Shown here: positions 20,406-30,270 of the stretch, piece after piece | Numbering within the stretch: position 1 is the first letter of the stretch | Layout: each line of letters starts with the position of its first letter | Source: Pseudomonadota bacterium | GTDB lineage: Bacteria > Myxococcota > Myxococcia > Myxococcales > Myxococcaceae | DNA length: 64,000 nucleotides | Direction of reading: 5' to 3' | NCBI GenBank assembly: GCA_023423535.1 | Contig: JAFAFL010000100.1 | Span: forward strand, 1 to 64,000 | Notes under the pieces: model-generated | What the model was told of the DNA's origin: nothing | Seen by the model: the letters and a program-made list of their open reading frames with translations, nothing else | The model's database searches: none | Made by a program: the position numbers and the translations under genes

Positions 20406-22295
20406 GTGATCACCACTCGAACGCTCCCCGTCCTCTCGCTCTTTTTCGTGCTCACCGGTTCCGCGGTGGGTGGCTGCTCGTGCAAGGGCAGCGAGGTCGT
20501 GATCGGGCCGGACGGGGGCAAGGGTGGAGGCGCGGACGGTGGCGACGCGGGCTCGGGCGGCGACACGGATGGCGGCGGGGGCGGGTTCGACGCGGGCGAC
20601 GGCACCACGAACACGGGCGTGGGACCGGGCGGGTTCACGCCGGAGGGGACGCCCGGTGGCGTGGGCGGCTCGGGCGACGGCGTGAAGCTCGACGAGAATG
20701 GGAACATCGTTCTCCACTCCGGCGAGGTTCAGCTGCACTTCGCGTGGATCGCGAACAACGCGGCGGGCACGGTCTCGAAGTACGACACGAAGACCGGCAA
20801 CGAGGCGGGCCGATACCACTCGGTGGTGCCGCGAGACGGTCTGGGCAACGTGCTCACCTCGCTGCGCGGAAACGCGGCGAACCATCCGAGCCGCACCGCG
20901 GTCGATCTCTTCGGCGACGTGTGGGTGGCGAACCGCGCGGCGGACAACGGGACGATGGGCTCGGTGACGAAGATCGCCAACGACCTGTCGTCGTGCGTGG
21001 ACCGCAACGGCAACGGTTCGATCGAGACCTCGTCGGACAAGAACGGGGACGGCGTCATCAGCACCAACCCCGCGGACGGCGAGATGATCTTCCCCTCCGA
21101 CTGGGCGGATCCGACGCAGTACGACGAGTGCATCCTCTTCAGCACCGAGGTCGGCGGCACCACCGGCGGCGTGAAGGCGCGCGCGCTGGCGATCAGCACC
21201 GGCCTCGAGGGCTCGGCGGGCAGCGTGTGGGTGGGCGTGTGGAATACGAAGAGCATGGTGAAGCTGCACCCGGTGACGGGGCAGATCCAGCCGGTGAACG
21301 CGCAGGGAGCGATGGCGATCACCTTGCCCTCGTTCACCTCGGGGCCCTACGGCGCGGCGGTGGACGGCAAGCAGCGGCTGTGGGTGGTGGACGCGCTGCA
21401 GTCGCGGCTGGCGCTGATCCAGGTCAATGGTGACGGCACCGCCACGCTGGTGAGCGACGACATCTTCTTCAACGGCAGCACCGGTTCGTACGGCATCGCC
21501 ATCGACGGGAAGGACCGCGTGTGGCTCGCGGGATGGCTCGGGCCGTACGCGGCGCGCTACGACCACTCGACGGGGACGTGGACGCGGTTCGACTTCAACA
21601 TCACCTCTCCGGCGGGCACCGGCTTCGGACGCGGGCGCGGGATCGCGGTGGACGAGACGGGGCTCGTGTTCATGAGCGCCACCACGAACAGCGCGGGCGC
21701 GGCACAGCTGCTCGCGTTCGACGGCGACACCGGCGTGCTGCGGCCCTTCCAGACGGCGACCGGACCGGCTGACTTCATCGAGGCCACCGACGCGCAGACG
21801 CACACCAGCATCGGAGTGGGGCTCGATTCGGACGGGCACGTGTGGGTGAACAACGCGAGTGGCAACGCGATGCGCATCCACCGGGACACCGGCGCCGTGT
21901 TGCGGACGGCAAACCAGGGCGGGCAGCTCTACACGTACTCGGACTTCACCGGGTACGCGCTGCGGAAGTTCACCGCGCCGCGTGGCACCTACCGGCACGT
22001 GGCCCAGGCGTGCAACCAGCTGAGCCGGTGGATCGAGCTGACGTGGGACGCGCAGGTGCCGCCGGGCACGTCGGTGCAGGTCTTCGTGAAGGTGGCGAAC
22101 TCGCTGGCGGATCTGGACAACTCGGCGCTGCCTCGGTACGGACCGTTCACCCAGTCGCCGGTGGATCTGGAGGCGGCGGGTGTTCCGCGTGGCACCTACG
22201 CGCGGATCGAGTTCGTGTTGTTGTCGAACGACGGGCAGACGTCGCCGGTGCTCCGGTCGTTCAACGCGAAGTGGACCTGCGGCGACATCGGCTAG
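20406..22295 (+). CDS. Beta-propeller lipoprotein (NHL/SMP-30-like)
   Basis: This 629-residue protein has a signal peptide with lipobox (VGGC), then a Gly/Asp-rich low-complexity linker of about 70 residues. The main part has repeated blades such as GDVWVANRAAD, GSVWVGVWNTKSMV, LWVVDALQSRLALIQ, VWLAGWLGPYAARYD and VWVNNASGN, typical of NHL or virginiamycin B lyase-like propellers. Near residues 198-216 two EF-hand-like loops (DRNGNGSIETS, DKNGDGVIST) suggest calcium binding. GTG 20406 opens the signal peptide. Function unknown; probably surface-exposed. Confidence 0.75.
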   Translation: MITTRTLPVLSLFFVLTGSAVGGCSCKGSEVVIGPDGGKGGGADGGDAGSGGDTDGGGGGFDAGDGTTNTGVGPGGFTPEGTPGGVGGSGDGVKLDENGNIVLHSGEVQLHFAWIANNAAGTVSKYDTKTGNEAGRYHSVVPRDGLGNVLTSLRGNAANHPSRTAVDLFGDVWVANRAADNGTMGSVTKIANDLSSCVDRNGNGSIETSSDKNGDGVISTNPADGEMIFPSDWADPTQYDECILFSTEVGGTTGGVKARALAISTGLEGSAGSVWVGVWNTKSMVKLHPVTGQIQPVNAQGAMAITLPSFTSGPYGAAVDGKQRLWVVDALQSRLALIQVNGDGTATLVSDDIFFNGSTGSYGIAIDGKDRVWLAGWLGPYAARYDHSTGTWTRFDFNITSPAGTGFGRGRGIAVDETGLVFMSATTNSAGAAQLLAFDGDTGVLRPFQTATGPADFIEATDAQTHTSIGVGLDSDGHVWVNNASGNAMRIHRDTGAVLRTANQGGQLYTYSDFTGYALRKFTAPRGTYRHVAQACNQLSRWIELTWDAQVPPGTSVQVFVKVANSLADLDNSALPRYGPFTQSPVDLEAAGVPRGTYARIEFVLLSNDGQTSPVLRSFNAKWTCGDIG

Positions 22296-22322
22296 GCAGA
22301 GCCGGAAAAGAGCGAGGGCGTC

Positions 22323-24056
22323 GTGGCAGAGGGGAAGGGCGGGCAGCGCGCGGCGCTGGCGCAGGCGCGGCAGAAGCTCGCGGGACTGGCGCCGAAGCAG
22401 AAGCTCGATGCGCTGATCGATTCGGAGCACGCGCAGGCGCTGGTGCGCAGCGTGCCGGCGCCGGAGCTCTACTACGCCATCGTCGAGGTGGGCCTGCAGG
22501 ACGCGACCGACATCGTCGGGCTCGCCTCGCCGGCGCAGTTCCGCGCGTTCGTGGATCTGGGCGGGTGGAAGCGCGACCGCCTCGATCCGCACGAGGTCCT
22601 CACCTGGCTGCGCGCCGCGCACTCGGGGAGCGAGCAGGACGAGTTCCTCAAGAAGCTCGAGGCGATCGACCTCGAGGTGATCGAGCACCTGCTGCGCGCG
22701 TTCGTCACCGTTCACGATCTGGAGGAGGACCCGGACGTGAACCCTCCCGGCGTGACGATGGAGTCGCCGGAGGGACGGTATCTGCTCGAGCTGCACGCGG
22801 AGGGCGTGGAGCTGGCGGCGCTGCGGTCGCTGCTCGGTGAGCTGTTCGCGCGGAACCCCTTCGAGACGGTGCGCCTGCTCGAGGCCACGCGGTGGGAGCT
22901 GCCTTCGGAGCTGGAGGAGACCGCGTTCCGCTTCCGCACCGGACGGCTCGGGGATCTGGGCTTTCCGGCGGCGCAGGACGCCGCGGCGATCTTCGCGTGG
23001 ACGGATCCGGAGAAGGTGTCCAGGCCGGCGGGCGCTGCGGCTTCGGCTTCTGCTTCGGGGGAGGCTTCGGGAGACGCTTCGCGGGCGAGCGGCCTCGTGA
23101 AGTCGCCGAGCGGCGGCACGCGCGTGGACTACGCCGAGGCCGCGTTGCGCGCGCTGGAGCCGACGGAGCGCGAGAACTTCGAAGCGGAGCTGGTGGAGCT
23201 GGCGAACGCGGCGCTGGTGGCGGAGGTCGGGGACCCGGGCGATCTCGATGCGGTCCGTCGCACCGGTGAGCTGGTGCGCGACTACCTGAACCTCGCGCTC
23301 GAGCATCTGTGCGCGGGCGACGCGGCGCTGGCGGTGGAGTGCGTGCGCGAGCATCCGGCGCGGAAGCTCTTCCAGCTGGGGTTCTCGCTCACGCTGCAGC
23401 TCAAGTTCGCGGTGGACCGGCTGTGGAAGGAGCCCCTGTCGCACGTGGGCCAGACGTGGCTGGTGCTCTCCGCGCTGGCGAACGTGCTCGGCGCGCTGCG
23501 GCGGCGAAGGCCTCTGCGCGCGCTGGCGGTGGAGGGCGCGGAGCCGGTGCCGTTCCGTTCTCGTCGCGAGCTCGACGAGGCGATGAAGCGGGTGGAGCGC
23601 GCGCGGGTGCAGGTGCGCGTGTTCAGGGCGCTGCTCGGCGGGACGGAGGAGGCTGCGCGTGAACGGCTGCTCCAGTTCAGCGAGCCGCTCGAGGTGCTGG
23701 GAACAGAGCGTCTGCTCGCGGCGGCGGTGGCGCAGGCGGTGCTCGACGGTGAGGTGCGCGCGGCGCCGGTGCCGAAGGGGCGGGTGCCCGAGCTGTTCGA
23801 GAGGCTCGTGGGCCCTCGCAACGCCGCGGCTGCCGGCGTGAAGTCGAAGGTCCGCGCGGAGACGACGGAGCGGGTGCACGCGGCGTTCGCGAAGAGTCTG
23901 GGCGACGACGACGCGGCGGTGGTCGAGGCCTGCGTGCTCGGCGATGCGATCCTCGCGCGGCTGGCGGAGGAGTGGGGAACGCAGTGGCTCACCGAGGGCA
24001 ACGTGGGCCCCCAGGTGGCCGAGATCGTTCCACTCGCGGCCGAAGCGGGGCTGTAG
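22323..24056 (+). CDS. DUF6178-like cytoplasmic protein
   Basis: This 577-residue protein is mostly helical, without signal peptide or membrane segment. Its opening (KLDALIDSEHAQALVRSVPAPELYYAIVEVGLQDATDIVGLASPAQ) resembles the deltaproteobacterial DUF6178 family. A short Ala/Ser-rich linker with repeated ASASGEAS lies near residues 235-260. It starts with GTG preceded by GAGGGCG. It follows the propeller lipoprotein after 27 bases. No function is known for the family. Confidence 0.6.
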   Translation: MAEGKGGQRAALAQARQKLAGLAPKQKLDALIDSEHAQALVRSVPAPELYYAIVEVGLQDATDIVGLASPAQFRAFVDLGGWKRDRLDPHEVLTWLRAAHSGSEQDEFLKKLEAIDLEVIEHLLRAFVTVHDLEEDPDVNPPGVTMESPEGRYLLELHAEGVELAALRSLLGELFARNPFETVRLLEATRWELPSELEETAFRFRTGRLGDLGFPAAQDAAAIFAWTDPEKVSRPAGAAASASASGEASGDASRASGLVKSPSGGTRVDYAEAALRALEPTERENFEAELVELANAALVAEVGDPGDLDAVRRTGELVRDYLNLALEHLCAGDAALAVECVREHPARKLFQLGFSLTLQLKFAVDRLWKEPLSHVGQTWLVLSALANVLGALRRRRPLRALAVEGAEPVPFRSRRELDEAMKRVERARVQVRVFRALLGGTEEAARERLLQFSEPLEVLGTERLLAAAVAQAVLDGEVRAAPVPKGRVPELFERLVGPRNAAAAGVKSKVRAETTERVHAAFAKSLGDDDAAVVEACVLGDAILARLAEEWGTQWLTEGNVGPQVAEIVPLAAEAGL

Positions 24057-24165
24057 CCTTTTCAGGTTCGCGGGCGCAGGGTTCCCGCGCGTCGCCGCAA
24101 ACGCCCAGAATCATTGCGGAAGTTGGCGGGTGGCGGTGGCATGGGGGCTGCTAACTCCGGCCGCC

Positions 24166-25449
24166 ATGGATGTCCAAAGACCGGCGGCGGCGGGGCGGGA
24201 TGGCATCGCCTTCGCGGCGCTCACCACGTTCGCGGTGGTGATGTACACGATTCCTTCGATGTGGATCGAAGCGCTCGAGCCGTTGCGCCTCGCGTTCACG
24301 TCCTCGGTGCTCGCGGCGTGCCTGATGCTCCTGCGGCGTCTGGTGAAGCGCGAGCCCTTCTACTTCGACGGCACGCGCGGCCTCGCCCTCGTGGCGCTCG
24401 CGGCGCTGGCGTACGTCTCGGTGCAGTGGACCATCCACCCCGAGACCACGCGCACGCAGGCGATCGAGTTCCTCAAGCTGCTGGCGGTGTACCTGACGAT
24501 GGTCAACGTCATCAGCACCTGGCGGCGGCTGATGATCTTCGCGGGCGCGATCATCCTCTCGTCGATCGTCACCAGCTGGAACGTCATCACCAGCTACCAC
24601 GCAGGCGAGCACCTGGTGGAGGGCTACCGCGCCGGCTGGCTCGGCGTGTACGCGGACCCGAACCACATGGCGATGAACCTCATGCTGGTCATCCCGCTCG
24701 CGGTGGCGTTCCTCGTGCGCAAGCAGACGCCGTGGCTGATGCGCGCGCTGTGCGTGCTGGCCGGCATCCTCTCGGTGACGGCGATCGTGTACAGCCACTC
24801 GCGCGGCGGCTTCGTGGGCCTCGTGGTGGCGATGGCGGTGTGGATGTTCCTCGAGAAGAAGCGCCGGCTGCAGACGTTCGTCGCCGCGTTCGCGCTCTTC
24901 ATCGGCCTCGTGCTCTTCGCGCCCTCGTCGTTCTGGCAGCGCAACGAGACGATCGGCGAGTTCCACACCGACGCCTCGGCGATGGGCCGCGTCTATGCGT
25001 GGGAGGTGGCCTCGCAGATGAGCGCGGACAACCCGCTGCTCGGCGTAGGCTTGGGCGGGTTCCGCTACGCGTGGCCGCTCTACGCGCCGCCGGAGGCGAC
25101 GACCGCGTTCGTCGCGCACAACGTGTACCTCGACGTGGTGGGAGAGCTCGGGTTCATCGGGCTCATCCTCTTCCTCATGTTCACCGGCGGCGCGGCGGGC
25201 GGCGTGTTCGCGGCGTCGCGGAACAGCGAGTGGGGCTGGCTCGCCAACGGGCTGGCCGCGGCGGTGTGCGGCTACATCGTGTGCAACCTCTTCTCCGGAT
25301 ACACGGTGTCCGCGCACTTCTACGTGCTCTTCGCGCTCGCGGCGTGTGCGGACCGGATCGCGCGGGCGGAGACCGCCGCGTCGAAGGCGCCGGAGGGGGC
25401 GGGCGCTGGGGTCGTGACACAGAATCCGTGGGAGGGAGCGAGGGCATGA
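24166..25449 (+). CDS. O-antigen ligase/polymerase family membrane protein
   Basis: This 427-residue protein has about eleven hydrophobic segments and the Wzy_C signature: YSHSRGGFVGLVVA, then a periplasmic loop leading to GVGLGGFRYAW and FVAHNVYLDVVGELGFIGL. Such proteins join polysaccharide to lipid A core or polymerise repeat units at the inner membrane's periplasmic face. The ATG at 24166 precedes the first helix. Its stop overlaps the glycosyltransferase start (ATGA). Confidence 0.85.
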   Translation: MDVQRPAAAGRDGIAFAALTTFAVVMYTIPSMWIEALEPLRLAFTSSVLAACLMLLRRLVKREPFYFDGTRGLALVALAALAYVSVQWTIHPETTRTQAIEFLKLLAVYLTMVNVISTWRRLMIFAGAIILSSIVTSWNVITSYHAGEHLVEGYRAGWLGVYADPNHMAMNLMLVIPLAVAFLVRKQTPWLMRALCVLAGILSVTAIVYSHSRGGFVGLVVAMAVWMFLEKKRRLQTFVAAFALFIGLVLFAPSSFWQRNETIGEFHTDASAMGRVYAWEVASQMSADNPLLGVGLGGFRYAWPLYAPPEATTAFVAHNVYLDVVGELGFIGLILFLMFTGGAAGGVFAASRNSEWGWLANGLAAAVCGYIVCNLFSGYTVSAHFYVLFALAACADRIARAETAASKAPEGAGAGVVTQNPWEGARA

Positions 25450-26642
25450 GGCGGGAGGAGGAGGTGCTCGACGGCCGGCCGATCCGGCTGGTCGAGTTCG
25501 TCCGGTCGTTCCACATCGGCGGCACCGAAGGCCAGGTGCTGGAGCTGCTGCGAGGGCTGCCGCGCCGGTACGACATCCGGGTGGCGGTGACGCAGAACGC
25601 GGGGCCGCTGCTCGAGGACGTGTGGCGCCTGGGACACCTGCCGGCGGAGTTCTCCTTCGCGGGCTCGGTGAAGAAGCCGAACACGCTCCGGCAGATCGTC
25701 CGGCTCGCGAAGTGGCTGAAGGCGCACCGCATCGAGGTCGTGCACGCGCACGACTTCTACACGGCACTGCTCGCGGGGCCGGCGGCGAAGCTCGCGGGCG
25801 TGGGGCTGACGGTGGGGAGGCTGGACCTCGCGCACTTCCACACGCCGATGCAGCGGAAGGCGCTGGTCGCGTGCACGAAGATGGCGGACACGGTGATCGC
25901 CAACGCCGAGGCGATCCGGAAGATGCTCGTCGACGAGGAGGGCGTGCCCGCGGAGCGGGTGACGGTCATCCGCAACGGCATCGATCTGCCGCGCTTCGAC
26001 AAGCGCATGTCGGACGGGCTCTCGGCGCCGCTGCCGGACACGAAGGGCGCGCCGGTGGTGGCGCACGTGGCGAACCTCGCGCATCCGGTGAAGCGGCAGG
26101 AGGACACCCTGCAGGCGCTCGCGCTGCTGAAGGCGAAGGGCCGCGACCTGCACGCGTTCTTCGTGGGGTCGGGCTCGCGCACGGAGATGATTCGCAGGAT
26201 GGCGGGTGAGCTCGGCGTGAGCGACCGGGCGCACTTCCTCTCGCACCGGTTGGACGTGCCGGCGATCCTCGCGCGCGCGGACATGGGCGTTTTGTGCTCG
26301 AGCGCCGAGGGCCTGTCGAACGCGGTGATCGAAGGCATGGCCGCGCGGCTGCCGATGGTGGTGACGGCGGTGGGCGGAAATCCGGAGCTGATCGAGGACG
26401 GCGTGCGTGGCCTGGTGGTCCCGAGGCACGAGCCTGAGGCGCTGGCGCGGGCCTTCGAGCGGATGCTCGACGATCGTGAGGCGGCGCGCCGGATGGGTGA
26501 GCGGGCGCGGGCGTACGTGGAGCGCGAGCTGACGCTGGAGCAGCTGTGCGCGCGGCACGACGCGCTGTACCGGGCGATCCGGGACGGGCGTGCGAGGCAG
26601 GCGGGAGTGAAGCGCGGCAGCGACGTGCTGGTGCCGGCGTAG
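25446..26642 (+). CDS. Family 4-type glycosyltransferase (GT-B)
   Basis: This 398-residue protein has the GT-B pattern: an N-terminal FHIGGTEGQVLELL acceptor-domain motif, VVHAHDFYTALLAG, VTVIRNGIDLPRF, and a C-terminal donor domain with SSAEGLSNAVIEGMAARLPMVVTAVGGNPELI, including the E-x7-E-like segment of GT4 enzymes. It likely transfers a sugar to a polysaccharide or lipid carrier in the cytoplasm. It is coupled to the O-antigen-ligase-like gene by a four-base overlap, supporting a shared role in surface polysaccharide. Confidence 0.87.
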   Translation: MRREEEVLDGRPIRLVEFVRSFHIGGTEGQVLELLRGLPRRYDIRVAVTQNAGPLLEDVWRLGHLPAEFSFAGSVKKPNTLRQIVRLAKWLKAHRIEVVHAHDFYTALLAGPAAKLAGVGLTVGRLDLAHFHTPMQRKALVACTKMADTVIANAEAIRKMLVDEEGVPAERVTVIRNGIDLPRFDKRMSDGLSAPLPDTKGAPVVAHVANLAHPVKRQEDTLQALALLKAKGRDLHAFFVGSGSRTEMIRRMAGELGVSDRAHFLSHRLDVPAILARADMGVLCSSAEGLSNAVIEGMAARLPMVVTAVGGNPELIEDGVRGLVVPRHEPEALARAFERMLDDREAARRMGERARAYVERELTLEQLCARHDALYRAIRDGRARQAGVKRGSDVLVPA

Positions 26643-26680
26643 TCATTGAAGTTCGGGCAGGGCGAGAGGGGGGAGCACCC

Positions 26681-27673
26681 ATGCGGCAGGAGCTGAAGGG
26701 GAAGATCGCGATCATCACCGGCGCGTCGAGCGGGGTGGGCTGGCAGTCCGCCGTCCGGCTCGCGGAGGAGGGCGTGAGGCTCCTCGTGGTGGCGCGACGA
26801 GGTGAGGCGCTGGAGCTGTTGTGCCGCGAGCTGCGCGCGAAGGGACACGAGGCCTATGCCTTCGTGTGTGACGTGACCGAGCAGGAGCAGGTCGAGGCCG
26901 CGGTCACCGAGTGCCTCAACCGGTACGGGAAGATCGACATCCTCGTGAACAACGCCGCGGTGCAGGCGTACGGGTACTTCGATCAGCTCTCGTGGGAGGA
27001 GATCGAGCGCACCTTCCAGGTGAACGCGTTCGGTTGCTTCCGCTTCGCCCGCGCGGTGTTGCCGCATTTCCGGCGGCAGCGCAGCGGGCACATCATCAAC
27101 GTGGCGTCCATGCTCTCGGTCGGCGCGGCGCCACTGCTCTCCGCGTACACCGCGGCGAAGCACGCGCAGTTCGGCTGGAGCGAGGCGCTGAGGCTCGAGC
27201 TGCACGGGACGGGGATCGACGTGTCGGCGGTGCTGGTGCCGTCGGTCTCGACGCCGATGTTCGACCACGCGCCCACGCACTTCGACGCCGCGCCACAGCC
27301 GGTCCCGCCCACCTACCATCCGGACGTCGCGGCGATGGCGGTGGTGAAGGTGGCGAAGAAGCCGAAGAGCAAGGAGATCCCCGTCTTCCTCCAGGGCTCG
27401 CTGATCATCTGGGCGCAGCGGCTGATCGGACCGCTGACGGACAGGATCATGGGCCGCTTCGGCGCGCGGATGCAGATGCGCAACGAGCCGGTGCACCGGC
27501 CGCGCGGGAACCTCTTCGAGCCCATTCCGCAGGGCGTGGGGCCGATGGGAAGCGTGCCGCCCACGCCGAAGTGGAAGCGGTACGGAGGGACGGCGGCCAT
27601 TGCGGCCATCGCCGCGGGCGCGCTGGCGGGCGTGAGCTTCGGCGCGACGAAGGTGGCGAAGGCGGTGAGGTAG
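26681..27673 (+). CDS. Short-chain dehydrogenase/reductase with C-terminal hydrophobic tail
   Basis: This 330-residue classical SDR has the cofactor motif TGASSGVG, NNAA, the catalytic serine in INVASMLS and YTAAK. Past the usual 250 residues it has an extension ending in a hydrophobic Ala/Gly segment (about 307-322), so it may be membrane-associated. GAGAGGGGGGAG precedes ATG 26681. It follows the glycosyltransferase after 38 bases. Substrate unknown. Confidence 0.82.
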   Translation: MRQELKGKIAIITGASSGVGWQSAVRLAEEGVRLLVVARRGEALELLCRELRAKGHEAYAFVCDVTEQEQVEAAVTECLNRYGKIDILVNNAAVQAYGYFDQLSWEEIERTFQVNAFGCFRFARAVLPHFRRQRSGHIINVASMLSVGAAPLLSAYTAAKHAQFGWSEALRLELHGTGIDVSAVLVPSVSTPMFDHAPTHFDAAPQPVPPTYHPDVAAMAVVKVAKKPKSKEIPVFLQGSLIIWAQRLIGPLTDRIMGRFGARMQMRNEPVHRPRGNLFEPIPQGVGPMGSVPPTPKWKRYGGTAAIAAIAAGALAGVSFGATKVAKAVR

Positions 27674-27687
27674 GCGCTGGGCGCGAA

Positions 27688-29046
27688 TCACGCCGCGGCG
27701 GGAGAGGGCGGTTCCTCCTTCGCGGGCGGAGCTTCGACGGTGACGGTCTCCGGCTGCGGCGAGGCGGGGCCGGACGGCAGCTCCACCGCGGCGGCCTCGC
27801 GCTCTTCGTCAGAGCGGCCCGTGTAGCCGCTGAACAGGCGGCCGTAGGCGCTGGCCACGAACGGCCGGTCCGCGAAGAGGGTGAGCGCGGAGACGATGAG
27901 GATGCTGAAGAGGATCACGCCGAAGGCGATGGCCTCGATCAGCGTGCCCGCCGCGAGGCCCGCCTGTCCGGGCACGGTGGCGAGCACCGCGGCGGCGAGA
28001 CCTCGGGGGCCGAGCGATGCGGCGAGAGAGGCATCCTTCTTCGGCGTGCTCTTCGCGCGGAAGGCGATGCGGACGGCGAAGGGGCGCACCGCGTAGATGA
28101 TGATCGTGGCGAGGCCGCCGAAGACGAAGGGCTCGTAGCCGGTGAGCTTCAGCGACGCGCCGAGGTACACGAAGAAGAAGACCTTCAGCAGGAAGGCCAT
28201 CTCGGAGAGGAACATGCGCTCGCCCTCGTAGATGCCGAGCTCCGCCGCGTACGGCTTGTTGCGCACGAAGGACTGCGCGTTGCCGAGCACCACGCCGAAC
28301 GCGAGACAGGCGATCGCGCCGAAGGTGCCCACTGCTTCGGCGGCGGCGTGGACGATGAAGACCATCGCGCCGACGAGCAGCATGGACGCGCGCTTCTTGC
28401 GCAGCACGCGCAGCCACACCGCCCACGCGAAGCCGGCCACCGCGCCGATGAGCAGCGCCACGCCGAAGCCGTAGGCGAGGTCCTTGCCCACCACGCCGAG
28501 CTCCAGCCCGCCGCTCTTCGAGGTCAGTGCTCCCGTCAGCGCGAGCGTGAAGACGATGCTCAGCACGTCGGTCAGCGCCGACTCGAGCGTCAGCACCGTC
28601 CGCGTGTCCTTGTTCATCTTCATCGTCTGGACCATCGGGATGATCACCGCCGATGAGGTCCCGCCGAGGATGCAGCCGAAGAGCACCGCCACCAGCGGCT
28701 TCATCCCGAAGAGGGTCGTGGCCACCAGCGCGAGCGCACCCGCGGAGAGGATGAAGCCGGCCAGCGTCATCGCCAGCGACCCGCCGAGCGCGGACTTGAG
28801 GTCCTGGAGCCGCAGCCGCAGCGCGCCCTCGAAGAGGATGATCACCAGCGCGCAGGTGGTGAAGATCTTGTCCAGCCCGTCGAGCTGCGACGGGTCGAAC
28901 ACGCCCGTCACCGAGATCCCGATCCCCAACGCAAGAAGGATCAGCACGTCCGGGATCCCGGTGCGCCGGAAGAGCTCCTCCAGCGCCATGCCCAGGAACA
29001 CCAGCCCCGCGAGCACCGCGAGGATCACCGTCGGGTTCATGCTCAT
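27688..29046 (-). CDS. Cation/proton antiporter (CPA family, NhaP-like)
   Basis: This 452-residue protein has about twelve hydrophobic helices with CPA-type motifs: LEELFRRTGIPDVLILLALGI, ALVIILFEGALRL, GGTSSAVIIPM, LESALTDVLSIVFTLAL (the acidic ion-binding helix) and SLGPRGLAAAVLA. A Glu/Pro-rich cytoplasmic tail of about 45 residues follows. It should exchange Na+ or K+ for protons at the inner membrane. The start is the ATG at 29046 (MSMNPTV). Confidence 0.85.
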   Translation of the reverse strand: MSMNPTVILAVLAGLVFLGMALEELFRRTGIPDVLILLALGIGISVTGVFDPSQLDGLDKIFTTCALVIILFEGALRLRLQDLKSALGGSLAMTLAGFILSAGALALVATTLFGMKPLVAVLFGCILGGTSSAVIIPMVQTMKMNKDTRTVLTLESALTDVLSIVFTLALTGALTSKSGGLELGVVGKDLAYGFGVALLIGAVAGFAWAVWLRVLRKKRASMLLVGAMVFIVHAAAEAVGTFGAIACLAFGVVLGNAQSFVRNKPYAAELGIYEGERMFLSEMAFLLKVFFFVYLGASLKLTGYEPFVFGGLATIIIYAVRPFAVRIAFRAKSTPKKDASLAASLGPRGLAAAVLATVPGQAGLAAGTLIEAIAFGVILFSILIVSALTLFADRPFVASAYGRLFSGYTGRSDEEREAAAVELPSGPASPQPETVTVEAPPAKEEPPSPAAA

Positions 29047-29121
29047 ACGCCGGAGCGTACCGGTGAAGCCGTATGAGCCCAAACGGGCTCGCACGGCCGC
29101 CGAGTTGCAGACTCTCTGGCG

Positions 29122-30249
29122 TCAGCGCGCGGGCTGGGGCGCCGAGGCAGGCTGCTCGGCGAGCGCGGTTCGATGCGCGGCGCCCACCGCTTCCTGCAGC
29201 GACCGCAGCCCATCACGGCGGACGAGCCCGAGCAGCTCGTCGATCATCCGCTTCACCACGCCCGGACCTCCGTAGATGAAGCCGGTGTAGAGCTGGATCG
29301 CGGAGGCGCCGGCCCGGATGCGCGCGTAGGCATCCTCGGCGTTCATGATCCCACCCACGCCGATGATTGGCAGCCGGCCCTCCGCGCGCAGATAGGCACG
29401 CGAGAGCACGTGGTGGGAGAGGGTGCGCACCGGCGCGCCGGAGAGGCCGCCCGCTTCGCTCGTGCGCGGGTGCTCGATGGGCCGGGTGATCGTCGTGTTC
29501 GTCGCGATGAGCCCGTCCACGCGGCAATCGATCGCCACGTCCACGATCGCGTCGATCGCCTCGTCCGCGAGGTCCGGCGCGATCTTGAGGAAGAGCGGCT
29601 TGCCCGGCGCCACTTCATCCCGTCGCGCGCGCACGGCTTCGAGCAGCGCCCGCAGCGCCTCGGGCTCCTGCAGCTGGCGAAGGCCCGGTGTGTTCGGCGA
29701 GCTCGCGTTGACCACGAGGTAGTCTGACAGGGGCCCGAGCGCGTCCACGCCCTTCAGGTAGTCCGACACCGCGTCCTCGAGCGGCGTGTCCTTGTTCTTG
29801 CCGAGGTTCGCGCCGACGGGTCCGGGCCGGAACTGGAGCTGCGACAGGCGGGCGCGCGCGGCGTCTGCGCCGGCGTTGTTGAAGCCCATCCGGTTGATGA
29901 GCGCGTGGTGCTGCGGAATGCGGAAGATGCGTGGCGTCGGATTGCCCGGCTGCGCGCGCGGCGTGACGGTGCCGATCTCCACCGCGCTGAAGCCCAACGC
30001 GAAGAGGCCCGCCACCGCACCCGCGTCCTTGTCGAGTCCCGCCGCGAGCATGATCGGGTGCTCGAGCTTCAGCCCCGCCACCTCCACGCCGAGGTCTGCC
30101 GTGCGAAGTCCCACGCTGCGCAGGGCTCGCTGACGCAGCGAGGTGCACGGCCCGGTGAAGCGCCCGAGCAGCCCCAGCGCCCACATGCCGAAGTGATGCG
30201 CCGTCTCCGCCGGAAGGAGGAAGAGCAGCGCGCGGATGACCTTGTACAT
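29122..30249 (-). CDS. pyrD: Dihydroorotate dehydrogenase (quinone), class 2
   Basis: PyrD oxidises dihydroorotate to orotate in pyrimidine synthesis. The 375-residue protein has the N-terminal membrane-associating helices of class 2 (MYKVIRALLFLLPAETAHHFG), AAGLDKD, INRMGFNN, the catalytic serine region VNASSPNTPGLR, and the FMN motifs TNTTI and IGVGGIMNAEDAYARIRAGAS. The enzyme passes electrons to the quinone pool. It lies 21 bases downstream of the adenosine-deaminase-like gene on the same strand. Confidence 0.95.
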   Translation of the reverse strand: MYKVIRALLFLLPAETAHHFGMWALGLLGRFTGPCTSLRQRALRSVGLRTADLGVEVAGLKLEHPIMLAAGLDKDAGAVAGLFALGFSAVEIGTVTPRAQPGNPTPRIFRIPQHHALINRMGFNNAGADAARARLSQLQFRPGPVGANLGKNKDTPLEDAVSDYLKGVDALGPLSDYLVVNASSPNTPGLRQLQEPEALRALLEAVRARRDEVAPGKPLFLKIAPDLADEAIDAIVDVAIDCRVDGLIATNTTITRPIEHPRTSEAGGLSGAPVRTLSHHVLSRAYLRAEGRLPIIGVGGIMNAEDAYARIRAGASAIQLYTGFIYGGPGVVKRMIDELLGLVRRDGLRSLQEAVGAAHRTALAEQPASAPQPAR

Positions 30250-30270
30250 GGCGTGCGGCGGAGGCTTCGT

